A DNA stretch of 58,112 nt from Lachnospiraceae bacterium (GCA_017437065.1 JAFSBX010000042.1:1-58112); one strand, 5' to 3'. Positions 8,930 through 16,978 are shown, counted from the stretch's first letter. Numbers and translations are program-made. The notes: a model not told the origin generated them from the letters alone.

Positions 8930-10336
8930 ATGAAACGATTTATGGATGAAGATTTTCTGTTGTCGACGGAGACGGCGCGGAAACTGTATCATGAGTATGC
9001 GGAAGTGATGCCGATTCTGGATTATCACTGTCACATCAATCCGCAGGAAATTTATGAGGACAGAAAATTTGAAAATATCACACAGGTATGGCTGGGAGCG
9101 GATCATTACAAATGGCGGCAGATGCGTTCCAACGGAGTGGAAGAGAAATACATTACAGGAGATGCCACGGACAGAGAGAAGTTTCAAAAATGGGTGGAAA
9201 CTTTGGAAATGGCAATCGGCAATCCATTGTATCACTGGAGCCATCTGGAGTTGAAACGTTACTTTGGCTATGAAGGCTGTTTAAATGGAGAAACTGCGGA
9301 AGAAGTATGGAATCTTTGCAACGAAAAGCTGGTACAGGATTCCATGACTGCAAGGAATCTGATTCGTCAGTCCAATGTGACTCTTTTATGTACTACGGAT
9401 GACCCGGTGGATTCTCTGGAATGGCATCAAAAAATCGCAGAAGATGAAAGCTTTGATGTACAGGTACTTCCGGCATGGAGACCGGACAAGGCAATGTATT
9501 TGGAAAAGTCTGATTATTTAGACTATTTGAACAGGTTGGGCGAAGTAAGCGGCATGAAAATCGACAGCTTTGCAGCTTTAATAGAAGCTTTGCGGAAGCG
9601 AATAGAATTTTTTGCATCCATGGGCTGTTCCGTATCTGACCACGGACTTGCCTATGTAATGCATGCGCCTGCTTCAGAAAAGGAAGTGGAAGAAATCTTT
9701 GCAAAGCGTCTTGCAGGAGAGCTTCCAAACGAAGAAGCAGAGGCAAAATTTAAAACCGCGTTCCTGATTGCCATGGGCAGAGAATATCACAAACGTGGCT
9801 GGGTCATGCAGCTTCATTACGGTGTAAAGAGAGACAACAGCAGAAGGGTGTTCGGAAAACTGGGACCGGATGCAGGCATTGACTGTATCAGCAACCATAC
9901 TCCTTCCGCACAGCTGGCAGACTTCTTAAATGCACTGGATGAAACAGACGAGTTGCCAAAAACCATTGTGTATTCCTTAAATCCTATTGACAATGCGGCC
10001 ATCGGAACCATCATTGGATGCTTCCAAAATTCTACCGCAGTAGGAAAAATTCAGCAGGGCAGTGCATGGTGGTTCAATGACCATAAAACAGGCATGCAGG
10101 AGCAGATGACCAGCCTGGCAAGTCTGGGACTTTTAGGAAATTTCGTAGGTATGCTTACTGATTCCAGAAGCTTTTTGTCCTATACCAGACATGAATATTT
10201 CCGAAGAATTATGTGCGAACTTATAGGCGGCTGGGTGGAAAACGGTGAATATCCGGCAGACTACCGTGTACTGGAGAAAATCGTAAAAGGGATTTCTTAT
10301 CATAATGCGGTGAGATACTTTGGGTTTGAATTATAA
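8930..10336 (+). CDS. uxaC: Glucuronate (uronate) isomerase
   Basis: 468-aa UxaC. It begins MKRFMDEDFLLSTETA and carries the amidohydrolase-fold metal motif DYHCHINPQEI, LLCTTDDPVD, HYGVKRDNSRR and LTDSRSFLSYTRHEYFRR, all landmarks of uronate isomerases. It converts D-glucuronate to D-fructuronate in the cytoplasm, the first intracellular step feeding UxuB. Length equals the family norm of about 465-470. GGGAG precedes the ATG. It ends the operon. No clear terminator follows, and the next promoter (toxin) starts within 45 bases. Confidence 0.95.
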   Translation: MKRFMDEDFLLSTETARKLYHEYAEVMPILDYHCHINPQEIYEDRKFENITQVWLGADHYKWRQMRSNGVEEKYITGDATDREKFQKWVETLEMAIGNPLYHWSHLELKRYFGYEGCLNGETAEEVWNLCNEKLVQDSMTARNLIRQSNVTLLCTTDDPVDSLEWHQKIAEDESFDVQVLPAWRPDKAMYLEKSDYLDYLNRLGEVSGMKIDSFAALIEALRKRIEFFASMGCSVSDHGLAYVMHAPASEKEVEEIFAKRLAGELPNEEAEAKFKTAFLIAMGREYHKRGWVMQLHYGVKRDNSRRVFGKLGPDAGIDCISNHTPSAQLADFLNALDETDELPKTIVYSLNPIDNAAIGTIIGCFQNSTAVGKIQQGSAWWFNDHKTGMQEQMTSLASLGLLGNFVGMLTDSRSFLSYTRHEYFRRIMCELIGGWVENGEYPADYRVLEKIVKGISYHNAVRYFGFEL

Positions 10337-10377
10337 GATAAAATTATTAAGTTAAGTGGTCGTCGAAAAATAGATGG

Positions 10378-10406
10378 TTGTTATTCAACTATGTGCGTGG
10401 TACAAT
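10378..10406 (+). promoter_or_regulatory. Promoter of the small toxin gene
   Basis: TTGTTA (10378-10383), a 17-base spacer and TACAAT (10401-10406) fit a housekeeping sigma promoter, giving a start near 10413. The leader then contains ACCTCCC (10439-10445), exactly complementary to the ribosome site GGGAGGT (10483-10489), and a small ACCC/GGGT hairpin at 10421-10434. The leader can therefore hide its own ribosome site. Confidence 0.7.
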
Positions 10407-10496
10407 ATTTTACGGAAAGTACCCATGACAGGGTGGTAACCTCCCGAGTTTATGAATACCGTCTGAACGGAATACATAGGAAGGGAGGTGGCGCTG

Positions 10497-10613
10497 ATGA
10501 CAGCTTATGAAATCATTTCGATTTTTATAGGGATATTAGCTTTGCTGATGTCCTTTGGTAGCTTAATTGTTGCGTTGCTTGCTTTTCTTGATAAGGGAAA
10601 CAAGCGAAAATAA
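10497..10613 (+). CDS. Small holin-like membrane peptide, probable type I toxin
   Basis: 38-aa peptide beginning MTAYEIISIFIGILALLM, with one long hydrophobic helix (about residues 5-31) and a charged tail DKGNKRK. This layout is that of the short holin-like toxins (TxpA/BsrG-like, Hol_Tox type) of Firmicutes, which insert into the membrane when over-expressed. A very strong GGGAGGT lies 7 bases before the ATG. In the leader an exact anti-Shine-Dalgarno ACCTCCC could fold onto it. The 3' untranslated region is overlapped by a convergent transcript with its own promoter and terminator (10605-10716). No other gene overlaps. Toxicity is inferred from family and layout. Confidence 0.8.
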   Translation: MTAYEIISIFIGILALLMSFGSLIVALLAFLDKGNKRK

Positions 10614-10716
10614 AAATGCCTATCCTGTCTGAACCACAGGATAGGCGTTGTCCGTAAGGACAATCGTTCGTCTAAACTTGGAGCATCCACCTTTGGAGTG
10701 GGTGCTTTCCTTTTGT
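10605..10716 (-). ncRNA. Convergent antisense RNA, probable type I antitoxin
   Basis: On the minus strand TTGAAA (10746-10751) and TATTAT (10723-10728) are 17 bases apart, giving a start near 10716. About 100 bases on, GCCTATCCTGT/ACAGGATAGGC (10618-10646) forms a perfect 11-bp stem followed by TTTTTATTTT, an intrinsic terminator. Between them are stems at 10682-10706 and TTGTCC/GGACAA (10648-10663). The RNA is fully complementary to the toxin 3' region just after its stop, as in TxpA/RatA-type modules where duplex formation leads to mRNA degradation. Expression is inferred. Confidence 0.7.
10682..10715 (+). terminator. Terminator of the toxin mRNA
   Basis: AGCATCCAC (10682-10690) pairs with GTGGGTGCT (10698-10706) with one G-U pair, followed by TTCCTTTTG. 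It would end the plus-strand toxin message after it has run through the whole antisense region, giving about 100 bases of RNA-RNA overlap. Confidence 0.65.
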
Positions 10717-10822
10717 ATAACTATAATATCATTGTTTCGGATATATTTCAACTGAATTTTGGAATTGGACAGCTCCGAAAGGTAAATTGTGTTGTAAAAT
10801 TGTGTTGTAAGTATCAAAAATA

Positions 10823-10877
10823 TTGACAAAAAAGTATTTCGGTTGTAGAATTAAAATAATTCGATGAACGAAGTATT
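10823..10877 (+). promoter_or_regulatory. Promoter and likely operator of the MarR-ArsA operon
   Basis: TTGACA (10823-10828), a 17-base spacer and TAGAAT (10846-10851) form a near-consensus promoter. AGTATTTCG (10833-10841) in the spacer and CGAAGTATT (10869-10877) after the start are related inverted elements. The same AATACTTCG/GAAGTATT elements recur before the first arsA-like gene (11442-11480), so the MarR protein encoded here probably binds both sites. Confidence 0.65.
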
Positions 10878-10905
10878 TTGGAAAGACAGAATAATAGGAG
10901 TTATC

Positions 10906-11403
10906 ATGAAGTTAAATGAACAGAAAATATCGCAAGAAACATTTCAAATTATTATAGATTATATAGAAGAAGTAAAGGAATTATTGTCTTCTGATATATG
11001 GGAAAATATATTTCTTAACTGTTCAAAAAACGAAGTACTAATATTTTGGTTACTTTATCAAAGGAGTGAAGTGAATATGACAGAAATTGCTGATTATATT
11101 CATGTACCTCTGAATACAGCAACAGGAATCGTTAGTCGAATGGAAAAGAATGAATTCATAGTGAGAACTCGTTCCAAAGAGGATAAAAGAGTTGTACTTA
11201 TCGGATTTACTGAAAAAGGAATGACACAGTTTCAGAATTTAATCAATGAATTGGTGTATTACGGTATAAAAGTTATGAGTTCCTTTACAAAAGAAGAAAT
11301 GGATCTTTTTTATAAAATGACAACTAAAGTAAAGGAGATATTACGGCAGGAGAAAAAGAAAGAAGAAACTCCGAAAAAAGTACGGAAAATTACAATTGAT
11401 TAG
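10906..11403 (+). CDS. MarR family transcriptional regulator
   Basis: 165 aa from ATG at 10906 (AGGAG six bases upstream; the in-frame ATG at 10864 has none). The central winged helix-turn-helix runs MTEIADYIHVPLNTATGIVSR with wing RTRSKEDKRVVLIGFTEKG, the DxR signature of MarR proteins. Basic C-terminal tail. It lies immediately upstream of, and in line with, the ArsA-like operon, and similar inverted elements occur in both promoter regions, so autoregulation plus control of the ATPases is likely. The ligand is unknown. The protein has a single Cys (NCSKNEV), giving only a weak hint of redox sensing. Confidence 0.88.
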   Translation: MKLNEQKISQETFQIIIDYIEEVKELLSSDIWENIFLNCSKNEVLIFWLLYQRSEVNMTEIADYIHVPLNTATGIVSRMEKNEFIVRTRSKEDKRVVLIGFTEKGMTQFQNLINELVYYGIKVMSSFTKEEMDLFYKMTTKVKEILRQEKKKEETPKKVRKITID

Positions 11404-11441
11404 TAATGCAAGGCAGCCGTGAGCTGCCTGATAAAAAAACA

Positions 11442-11480
11442 AATACTTCGACGATAGAAATATTCGACAAAAGAAGTATT
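11442..11480. promoter_or_regulatory. Inverted repeat before first ArsA-like gene, likely MarR operator
   Basis: AATACTTCG (11442-11450) and GAAGTATT (11473-11480) are inverted copies of the element found at the marR promoter. A perfect stem AGGCAGC/GCTGCCT (11411-11429) precedes it, possibly a partial terminator or processing hairpin between marR and the ATPase genes. It has no T-run on the plus strand. Confidence 0.5.
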
Positions 11481-11496
11481 CAAGAGGGAGAATAAA

Positions 11497-12678
11497 ATGA
11501 ATAGGATTTACATTTTTACAGGAAAAGGTGGCGTAGGAAAAAGTAGTGTCTCAGCAGCACATGCTATTAAGAGTGCAACAGAAGGAAAAAGGACATTACT
11601 TGTCAGCACAGATATGGCACACAATTTGGGAGATATATTTGAACGAAAATTGGGAAAAGAGGCGGAATATGTGTTACCTAATTTAGATATTTATGAAATT
11701 GATCCGGAATATGTCATGGAACATGAATTTTCTTCTGTTATGAAATATTTGGGGAATTTGTTTTCAGAAGCAGATGATTATAGTTTGCAGGAAATGGGAA
11801 TGATGCCGGGAATGGAAGAACTATTTTCATTGTTTAAAATTGCTGACATTTATCATAGTGAAAAATATGAGAGAATTATAGTGGACTGTGCGCCTACAGG
11901 GGAAACACTTTCATTGCTAAAATTTCCGGAATTGCTTTCGTGGTATATGGAAAAACTTTTTCCGATAGGTAAAGTAGGTGTGCGGATGCTGGCACCAATT
12001 TCAAAGTCGGTATTTAAGGTTGAAATGCCAAACAAAAATGCCATGAATGATATTGAGAAAATGTATTTAAAATTAGTCGAACTACAGGAACTTTTAAAGA
12101 ATCGGGACATTACAAGTATAAGAATTGTAACGACTCCTGAAAAAATGGTTGTGGAGGAAACGAAACGCAATTACATGTATATGAACCTTTATAACTTCAA
12201 TGTGGATGGACTTTACATCAATCGAATTCTTCCCATAGATGTTAATAATGATTTTTTCAATCAATGGATTATGATTCAAAGGAAATATATCACTTATTTG
12301 AAAGAAAGTTTTTCAGTACTTCCAATATATGAAATACCCTGGTATGAAGAAGAATTGAGGGGAGAAGAGAGTATTAGAAGAATTGTGGAAGATGTGTTAT
12401 CAGGACATGAAGTTTTCGAAAAGAAAATTATTACAAAGAGAGAAAGTTTTAAGCAGACGGAAACAGGATATCAATTAGATGTATTTTTACCTTGTGCAGA
12501 TAAATCAAGTATTGATTTGTATCAGGCAACTACCGATATTGTTATTAAAACAGGCAATTTTAAGCGGAATATCCCACTTCCAAATGTACTTCGAAATTAT
12601 ATGGTTACAGGGGCAAAATTTGATGATGGAAAATTGAGTATTCTGTTTGAGAAAGGAAGTGTTCGTTATGATGAATAA
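11497..12678 (+). CDS. ArsA/Get3-like ATPase with C-terminal HSP20-like domain (copy 1)
   Basis: 393-aa cytoplasmic P-loop ATPase. Deviant Walker A GKGGVGKSS (about 9-17), switch I segment STDMAHNLGD, conserved MMPGMEELFSLFKI and switch II DCAPTGETLSLL mark the ArsA/Get3 family. From about residue 315 the sequence changes to beta-strand-rich text (YQLDVFLPCADKSS... GAKFDDGKLSILFEKG) typical of the ArsA_HSP20 domain in single-P-loop bacterial members. There is no CxxC zinc pair as in eukaryotic Get3, and no arsenic pump gene nearby. It is one of two paralogues in this operon and they may form a heterodimer. The client is unknown. It overlaps the next gene by 11 bases. Confidence 0.88.
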   Translation: MNRIYIFTGKGGVGKSSVSAAHAIKSATEGKRTLLVSTDMAHNLGDIFERKLGKEAEYVLPNLDIYEIDPEYVMEHEFSSVMKYLGNLFSEADDYSLQEMGMMPGMEELFSLFKIADIYHSEKYERIIVDCAPTGETLSLLKFPELLSWYMEKLFPIGKVGVRMLAPISKSVFKVEMPNKNAMNDIEKMYLKLVELQELLKNRDITSIRIVTTPEKMVVEETKRNYMYMNLYNFNVDGLYINRILPIDVNNDFFNQWIMIQRKYITYLKESFSVLPIYEIPWYEEELRGEESIRRIVEDVLSGHEVFEKKIITKRESFKQTETGYQLDVFLPCADKSSIDLYQATTDIVIKTGNFKRNIPLPNVLRNYMVTGAKFDDGKLSILFEKGSVRYDE

Positions 12679-12907
12679 AGAAATGATACATAGAATACAA
12701 ATTGCGGGAGAATATCAGAGAAAAGCTGTTCGTGCGTTATTTCCGGAGGAGATGAGGGAACATTTGGACGCGATTGAAAAAGAGCTGAAAATGATGGTTA
12801 AGGAATCTGTGACAGAACTGCTGAAAGAATACAATAAGAGTAATGTTTGTAGAGAGGAACAAGGTCATAAACAGAAACCCAAAGCAAAAAAAGTTGATAT
12901 TGTATAA
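12668..12907 (+). CDS. Small charged helical protein between the two ArsA-like ATPases
   Basis: 79 aa from ATG at 12668, overlapping the preceding stop. AAGGAAG lies 8 bases upstream. It is predicted mostly helical and highly charged (EMREHLDAIEKELKMMVKESV) with a Lys-rich tail (KQKPKAKKVDIV). No signal peptide or membrane segment. I do not recognise a family. Its fixed place between two ATPase genes and translational overlap with the first suggest a partner or adaptor of the ATPase pair, but that is inference only. Confidence 0.75.
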   Translation: MMNKEMIHRIQIAGEYQRKAVRALFPEEMREHLDAIEKELKMMVKESVTELLKEYNKSNVCREEQGHKQKPKAKKVDIV

Positions 12908-12960
12908 AGGCAATGCAGGCACAACAGGAAGATTAGGGAACAACGAAAGGAAGATAAGAG

Positions 12961-14112
12961 ATGAGAATAATTATATATACAGGAAAAGGCGGCGTGGGAA
13001 AGACCAGTATGGCAGCTGCAACAGCATGTAAAATAGCGCAGAATGGGAAAAGGGTACTTGTAATGAGCACTGATTCGGCACATAGTTTAGGAGATTCTTT
13101 TGACATAAAAATTGATAAGGAGCCGACGAAGATTACAGAAAATCTGTATGCAATGGAAATAGATACGGTGTATGAAAGTGAGAAGAGCTGGGGAAACTTA
13201 AAAGATTATTTTAAGCAACTGCTTACAATGAAAGGCGGAAGTGGGATAGAGGTAGAGGAGTTATTAGTATTTCCGGGATTAGAAGAATTGTTTTCCATGT
13301 TTAAGATTTTAGAAGTATATGAAAGCGGGCAATACGATACGATTATCGTAGATTGTGCGCCCACGGGTGAAACATTAGCTTTACTAAAATATCCGGAAAG
13401 ATTGTCCGGTATGATAAAAAAGGTATTACCGGTAAAAAGAGCAGGAGTAAAATCGGTAGGATCGGTTGTAGAAAAGGTTATGAAAATTCCTATGCCTAAG
13501 GATAATGTGTTTGATGATATTGAATATTTAATGGATAAAATGCAACGTCTGCAAGATTTAATGTTGAATAAGGATGTTGTAAGTCTGCGTGTGGTAACTA
13601 CGCCGGAAAAAATTGTAATGAAAGAAGCAAAACGAAATTTTACCTGCTTGTATTTGTATCATTATAATGTGGATGCAATTATTGTAAACCATATTTATCC
13701 GGCAAAGGCAATGGAAGGATATTTTAATAAATGGATAAAATTGCAGGAGGATGCTTTACAGGAAATAAAAGAAAGCTTTAGTGAAGTGCCACGTTTTTAT
13801 GTGGAACTGCAACAACAGGAACTGCGTACGCTGGATGTATTAAGAAATGTTGGGGATTTTGTTTTTAAAGAGACAGACCCGGATGGTGTTCTGTTTAAAA
13901 AGGAGATTTATAGCGTCGATAATGATAAAAAGATTCTTAAGATTTATCTGCCATTTGCAGAGAAAGAAGACTTGAGATTGGAGCAGGATAAAAATGAGCT
14001 GGTAGTAGGTGTAAGAAATGAGAGCCGAAAGTTTCCAATCCCTTCTGAATTTGCAGAAAAAGAGATTGCAGGAGCTAAATTTGAGGAAGGATACTTGAAT
14101 ATTCAGTTTTAA
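12961..14112 (+). CDS. ArsA/Get3-like ATPase with C-terminal HSP20-like domain (copy 2)
   Basis: 383-aa paralogue of the ATPase at 11497. It has Walker A GKGGVGKTS, STDSAHSLGDSF, FPGLEELFSMFKILE and DCAPTGETLALL, followed by a C-terminal beta-rich domain (KILKIYLPFAEKEDLRL ... GAKFEEGYLNIQF). Both catalytic cores look intact, so both may bind ATP. No CxxC pair and no signal peptide. AAGGAAG precedes the ATG. The operon ends in a strong terminator straight after the stop. Arsenite transport is unlikely, because no arsB, arsD or arsR is linked; chaperoning of membrane proteins or a stress role fits the domain architecture better. Confidence 0.88.
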   Translation: MRIIIYTGKGGVGKTSMAAATACKIAQNGKRVLVMSTDSAHSLGDSFDIKIDKEPTKITENLYAMEIDTVYESEKSWGNLKDYFKQLLTMKGGSGIEVEELLVFPGLEELFSMFKILEVYESGQYDTIIVDCAPTGETLALLKYPERLSGMIKKVLPVKRAGVKSVGSVVEKVMKIPMPKDNVFDDIEYLMDKMQRLQDLMLNKDVVSLRVVTTPEKIVMKEAKRNFTCLYLYHYNVDAIIVNHIYPAKAMEGYFNKWIKLQEDALQEIKESFSEVPRFYVELQQQELRTLDVLRNVGDFVFKETDPDGVLFKKEIYSVDNDKKILKIYLPFAEKEDLRLEQDKNELVVGVRNESRKFPIPSEFAEKEIAGAKFEEGYLNIQF

Positions 14113-14140
14113 AAGTGTCGCTAAGTAGCGACACTTTTTT
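14111..14140. terminator. Bidirectional intrinsic terminator
   Basis: AAAAGTGTCGCT (14111-14122) and AGCGACACTTTT (14127-14138) form a perfect 12-bp stem with a 4-base loop, followed by T-runs on both strands. It separates the ArsA-like operon from the convergent AraC gene, whose stop codon falls in the T-tract. Confidence 0.9.
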
Positions 14141-15380
14141 AAAACTGCGAAGTAATCATCTCCCGATACTCCTTCGGCGTCTTTCCCACAATCTTTTTAA
14201 ACGTTTTCGTAAAATAATTTACATCCGTAATCCCACAATACTGTGCAATCATCTGAATCTGCATATCCGTTGTATTTAAAAGCAAAAGTGCATGTTCAAT
14301 TCGTTTTCTGTTCACATATTCCGTCAAAGTCGAACCTGTTTCTTTCTTAAACAAGGTAGATAAATAACTTGGATTTACATTCAATATACGTGCCTGAGCA
14401 TTCAGGCTTAAATCAGCAGTTAAATCTGAATCAATCCCCGTAATTACTTTCCGGACTAACAGGGAATACCCTTTTAAAGAGTGATTTTTGACTAAAAGAC
14501 AATACTTGCGTACCATTTCTTTCGTTAAAGAAACATAGGTAGCATGTGAAGTCAGTGTCTCAATTTTACGGGCATATTGAGAGGAAATGGCATGTATGTG
14601 TATCGGATGAACCGCGGCATTTTCCACAGCTTTACGAAGCAAAGTATTCAATACAATAGCGTAATTTCTTAAATCCCGCACCGGATTGTTGGCCCGTGCC
14701 TCATACTGACGGGAAGCAAGATTGGAAAGATATAGTTCTGCTTTGTGCAGTTGCCCATTGGTTACAGCCTGAAGCAGATGTTGTTCCGTTTCGTAAATTT
14801 TTTCCATAATTTGTACACTTAACAGGGCATCCTCAGGAGATTGTGCATCCGGAAGCGGTACAATGGATTCCTGAACATAAGTAGGAAATTGGAAATCATC
14901 CCGGACAGTAAAGTGATCTGCATCGCCCCAAAGATATTCGCCAAGAGTATACATCAGGGCTGATAAAATATTTTCATCAGAGAGAATGGGAAGATCCTGA
15001 TAAAATTGTTCCAGCTGAGTCAGATTACCCGGTGTGACATGGTATTGTTCAGCAAGTTTGAGAATATCCTGTTTGGAAACAGGAGCAAAGGTATAAGGTC
15101 CGATGTAAACAAATACCGGTTTTTCAGTATCCGGTAACTTAAAAAGAAGATACTGGCACATCAGAACGTTTTTTACACGGTAAATTGTATTGGATTTGCA
15201 ATGTTTTTCCAGCGTTTTGAGTAGTGATGTCTCATCATAATTATAATTTAAAATATCACGAAGTCCCAAATCGTCTATCACAGCAAAGTTTTCAGTATTT
15301 TTTTCGGTCAAATAGCGCAAACTAATTCGAAAGTTATATAGTAGCTTTTCAGCAAATTTTAATTCTTTTTCGTATCCCAT
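14139..15380 (-). CDS. AraC family transcriptional regulator
   Basis: 413 aa from ATG at 15380 (GGGGTG just upstream). A start 12 bases earlier at 15392 lacks a ribosome site. The long N-terminal part has no recognised domain. The C-terminal ~100 residues form two helix-turn-helix units (AQARILNVNPSYLSTLFKKE and IAQYCGITDVNYFTKTFKK) ending GKTPKEYRE, the classic AraC/XylS signature. It is transcribed away from a GPH symporter, HAD and GH3 gene set and is the likely activator of that set. Two ATCGTA-containing direct repeats 21 bases apart lie between the genes. Confidence 0.92.
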   Translation of the reverse strand: MGYEKELKFAEKLLYNFRISLRYLTEKNTENFAVIDDLGLRDILNYNYDETSLLKTLEKHCKSNTIYRVKNVLMCQYLLFKLPDTEKPVFVYIGPYTFAPVSKQDILKLAEQYHVTPGNLTQLEQFYQDLPILSDENILSALMYTLGEYLWGDADHFTVRDDFQFPTYVQESIVPLPDAQSPEDALLSVQIMEKIYETEQHLLQAVTNGQLHKAELYLSNLASRQYEARANNPVRDLRNYAIVLNTLLRKAVENAAVHPIHIHAISSQYARKIETLTSHATYVSLTKEMVRKYCLLVKNHSLKGYSLLVRKVITGIDSDLTADLSLNAQARILNVNPSYLSTLFKKETGSTLTEYVNRKRIEHALLLLNTTDMQIQMIAQYCGITDVNYFTKTFKKIVGKTPKEYREMITSQF

Positions 15381-15408
15381 TTTACACCCCATATTACGTT
15401 ATATAAAA

Positions 15409-15446
15409 ATCGTACTATTTTTTTATATTATCGTATAATTTTTAGT
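15409..15446. promoter_or_regulatory. 21-bp phased direct repeats, likely AraC-type boxes
   Basis: ATCGTACTATTTTT starts at 15409 and ATCGTATAATTTTTAG at 15430, exactly 21 bases apart, the spacing of half-sites bound by AraC-type regulators. On the minus strand TTGTAA and GATAAT 17 bases apart overlap these repeats, so they probably control the araC gene itself. A TTGACA (15459-15464) faces the transporter. Confidence 0.6.
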
Positions 15447-15551
15447 ATATTACAAGTGTTGACAAAAAAAATACGAAAAATACAAATAATAATACTCATA
15501 TAATCTGATATTGTTATGTTAAAATTTTGTTAAAAGAGAAGGAGGGATTTT

Positions 15552-16937
15552 ATGAACGAGACAAAACAAGTAAAACCTTTTGGCATCAAGGATAAAATGG
15601 GGTATATGTTCGGTGATTTTGGTAATGACTTTACCTTTATTCTTTCCAGTATGATGTTGATGAAGTTTTATTCAGACGTAATGGGTGTTGCAGTAGGTCT
15701 TGTAGGTGTTATGATGATGGTTGCCCGTTTTGTAGATGCATTTACAGATGTGGCAATGGGACAGCTTGTAGACCGAAGCAAACCCGGAAAAAAAGGTAAG
15801 TTTATTCAATGGATTCGCAGAATGTGTGGTCCGGTAGCTGTGGCCTCCTTCCTGATGTATGCAAGCTGGTTTAAAGACATGCCAATGGGATTTAAGATTT
15901 TCTGGATGTTTTTTACTTACCTGCTTTGGGGTAGCGTATTTTATACAAGTATTAATATCCCTTATGGTTCCATGGCATCAGCAGTATCTGCAGATCCGAA
16001 AGACAGAGCATCACTGTCTAACTGGAGAACTATAGGTGCATCTTTAGCAGGTATGTTTATTGGTGTAGTGCTTCCGTTGATTGTTTATTATAAAGATGCA
16101 AACGGTAATCAGATTCTTTCCGGTAGCAGAATGACAATTGCAGCACTTATTTGTTCTGTTGGTTCAGTTATTTGTTATATGCTTTGCTACAATATGGTTA
16201 CAGAGCGTGTAAAAGTAGAGCAGAAAACAGAGAAGTTTAATTTGAAAGAATTACTTTTGGGATTAGCCCGTAACAAAGCGTTAATAGGTATTGTATTAGC
16301 TTCTGTCTGTATGTTGTTAGTACAGTTGACATCCTCTACCATGTCAACCTATGTATTCCCGAACTATTTCAAAAATACACAGGCACAGTCCGTTGCCGGT
16401 GTGGTAGGTATTGTGATTACATTTATCTGTGCAGCATTTACTGTTAAATTGTCACAGAAGTTCGGTAGAAAAGAACTTGCAGTTGCAGCTTCCATTTTTG
16501 GTGCGATTGTTTATGCGATTGCATTTGTTCTTCATACACATGATGCGTGGGTATTTGTTGCCATTTATGCAATTTCCTACATTGGTCTTGCGGTATTCAG
16601 CTTAATTTGTTGGGCAATGATTACAGATGTAATTGACGATACGGAAGTACAGACAGGAGAACGTTCTGACGGTACTATTTATGCGATTTACTCCTTTGCA
16701 AGAAAACTTGGACAGGCAGCTTCTTCCGGTGTTTCCGGTTTGTTGCTTACTTTAATCGGATACTCTCAGGCAACAGCATATGATGAAGCAGTTGTAAACG
16801 GCATTTACGATATTACTTGTCTTGTACCGGCAGTTGGTTATGTGCTTTTGGCATTGGTACTTATCTTCTTATATCCGCTTGGTAAGAAGAGAGTAGATCA
16901 CAATGCAGAGGTTCTGTCAGCAAAACGTGAAAAATAG
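15552..16937 (+). CDS. GPH-family sugar/glycoside:cation symporter
   Basis: 461-aa polytopic protein with about 12 membrane helices. The N-terminus GIKDKMGYMFGDFGNDFTF and the loop MGQLVDRSKPGKKGKFIQWIRR are typical of the glycoside-pentoside-hexuronide (GPH, MFS_2) family, which includes melibiose and glucuronide carriers. It imports a glycoside with Na+ or H+. GGAGGG precedes the ATG. It is followed by a HAD hydrolase and a GH3 enzyme and faces an AraC regulator. A glucuronide substrate is possible because of the nearby hexuronate operon, but the directly linked GH3 enzyme argues for an amino-sugar or beta-glycoside. Confidence 0.9.
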   Translation: MNETKQVKPFGIKDKMGYMFGDFGNDFTFILSSMMLMKFYSDVMGVAVGLVGVMMMVARFVDAFTDVAMGQLVDRSKPGKKGKFIQWIRRMCGPVAVASFLMYASWFKDMPMGFKIFWMFFTYLLWGSVFYTSINIPYGSMASAVSADPKDRASLSNWRTIGASLAGMFIGVVLPLIVYYKDANGNQILSGSRMTIAALICSVGSVICYMLCYNMVTERVKVEQKTEKFNLKELLLGLARNKALIGIVLASVCMLLVQLTSSTMSTYVFPNYFKNTQAQSVAGVVGIVITFICAAFTVKLSQKFGRKELAVAASIFGAIVYAIAFVLHTHDAWVFVAIYAISYIGLAVFSLICWAMITDVIDDTEVQTGERSDGTIYAIYSFARKLGQAASSGVSGLLLTLIGYSQATAYDEAVVNGIYDITCLVPAVGYVLLALVLIFLYPLGKKRVDHNAEVLSAKREK

Positions 16938-16978
16938 AATATGGATTCAGCCTGCAAAAGCAGGAGACGGGAGAGAGC

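Noticed and set aside
10497-10613. Phage holin or prophage remnant
   Set aside because: No other phage genes nearby. The peptide is too short, and the antisense RNA with hidden ribosome site fits a type I toxin far better.
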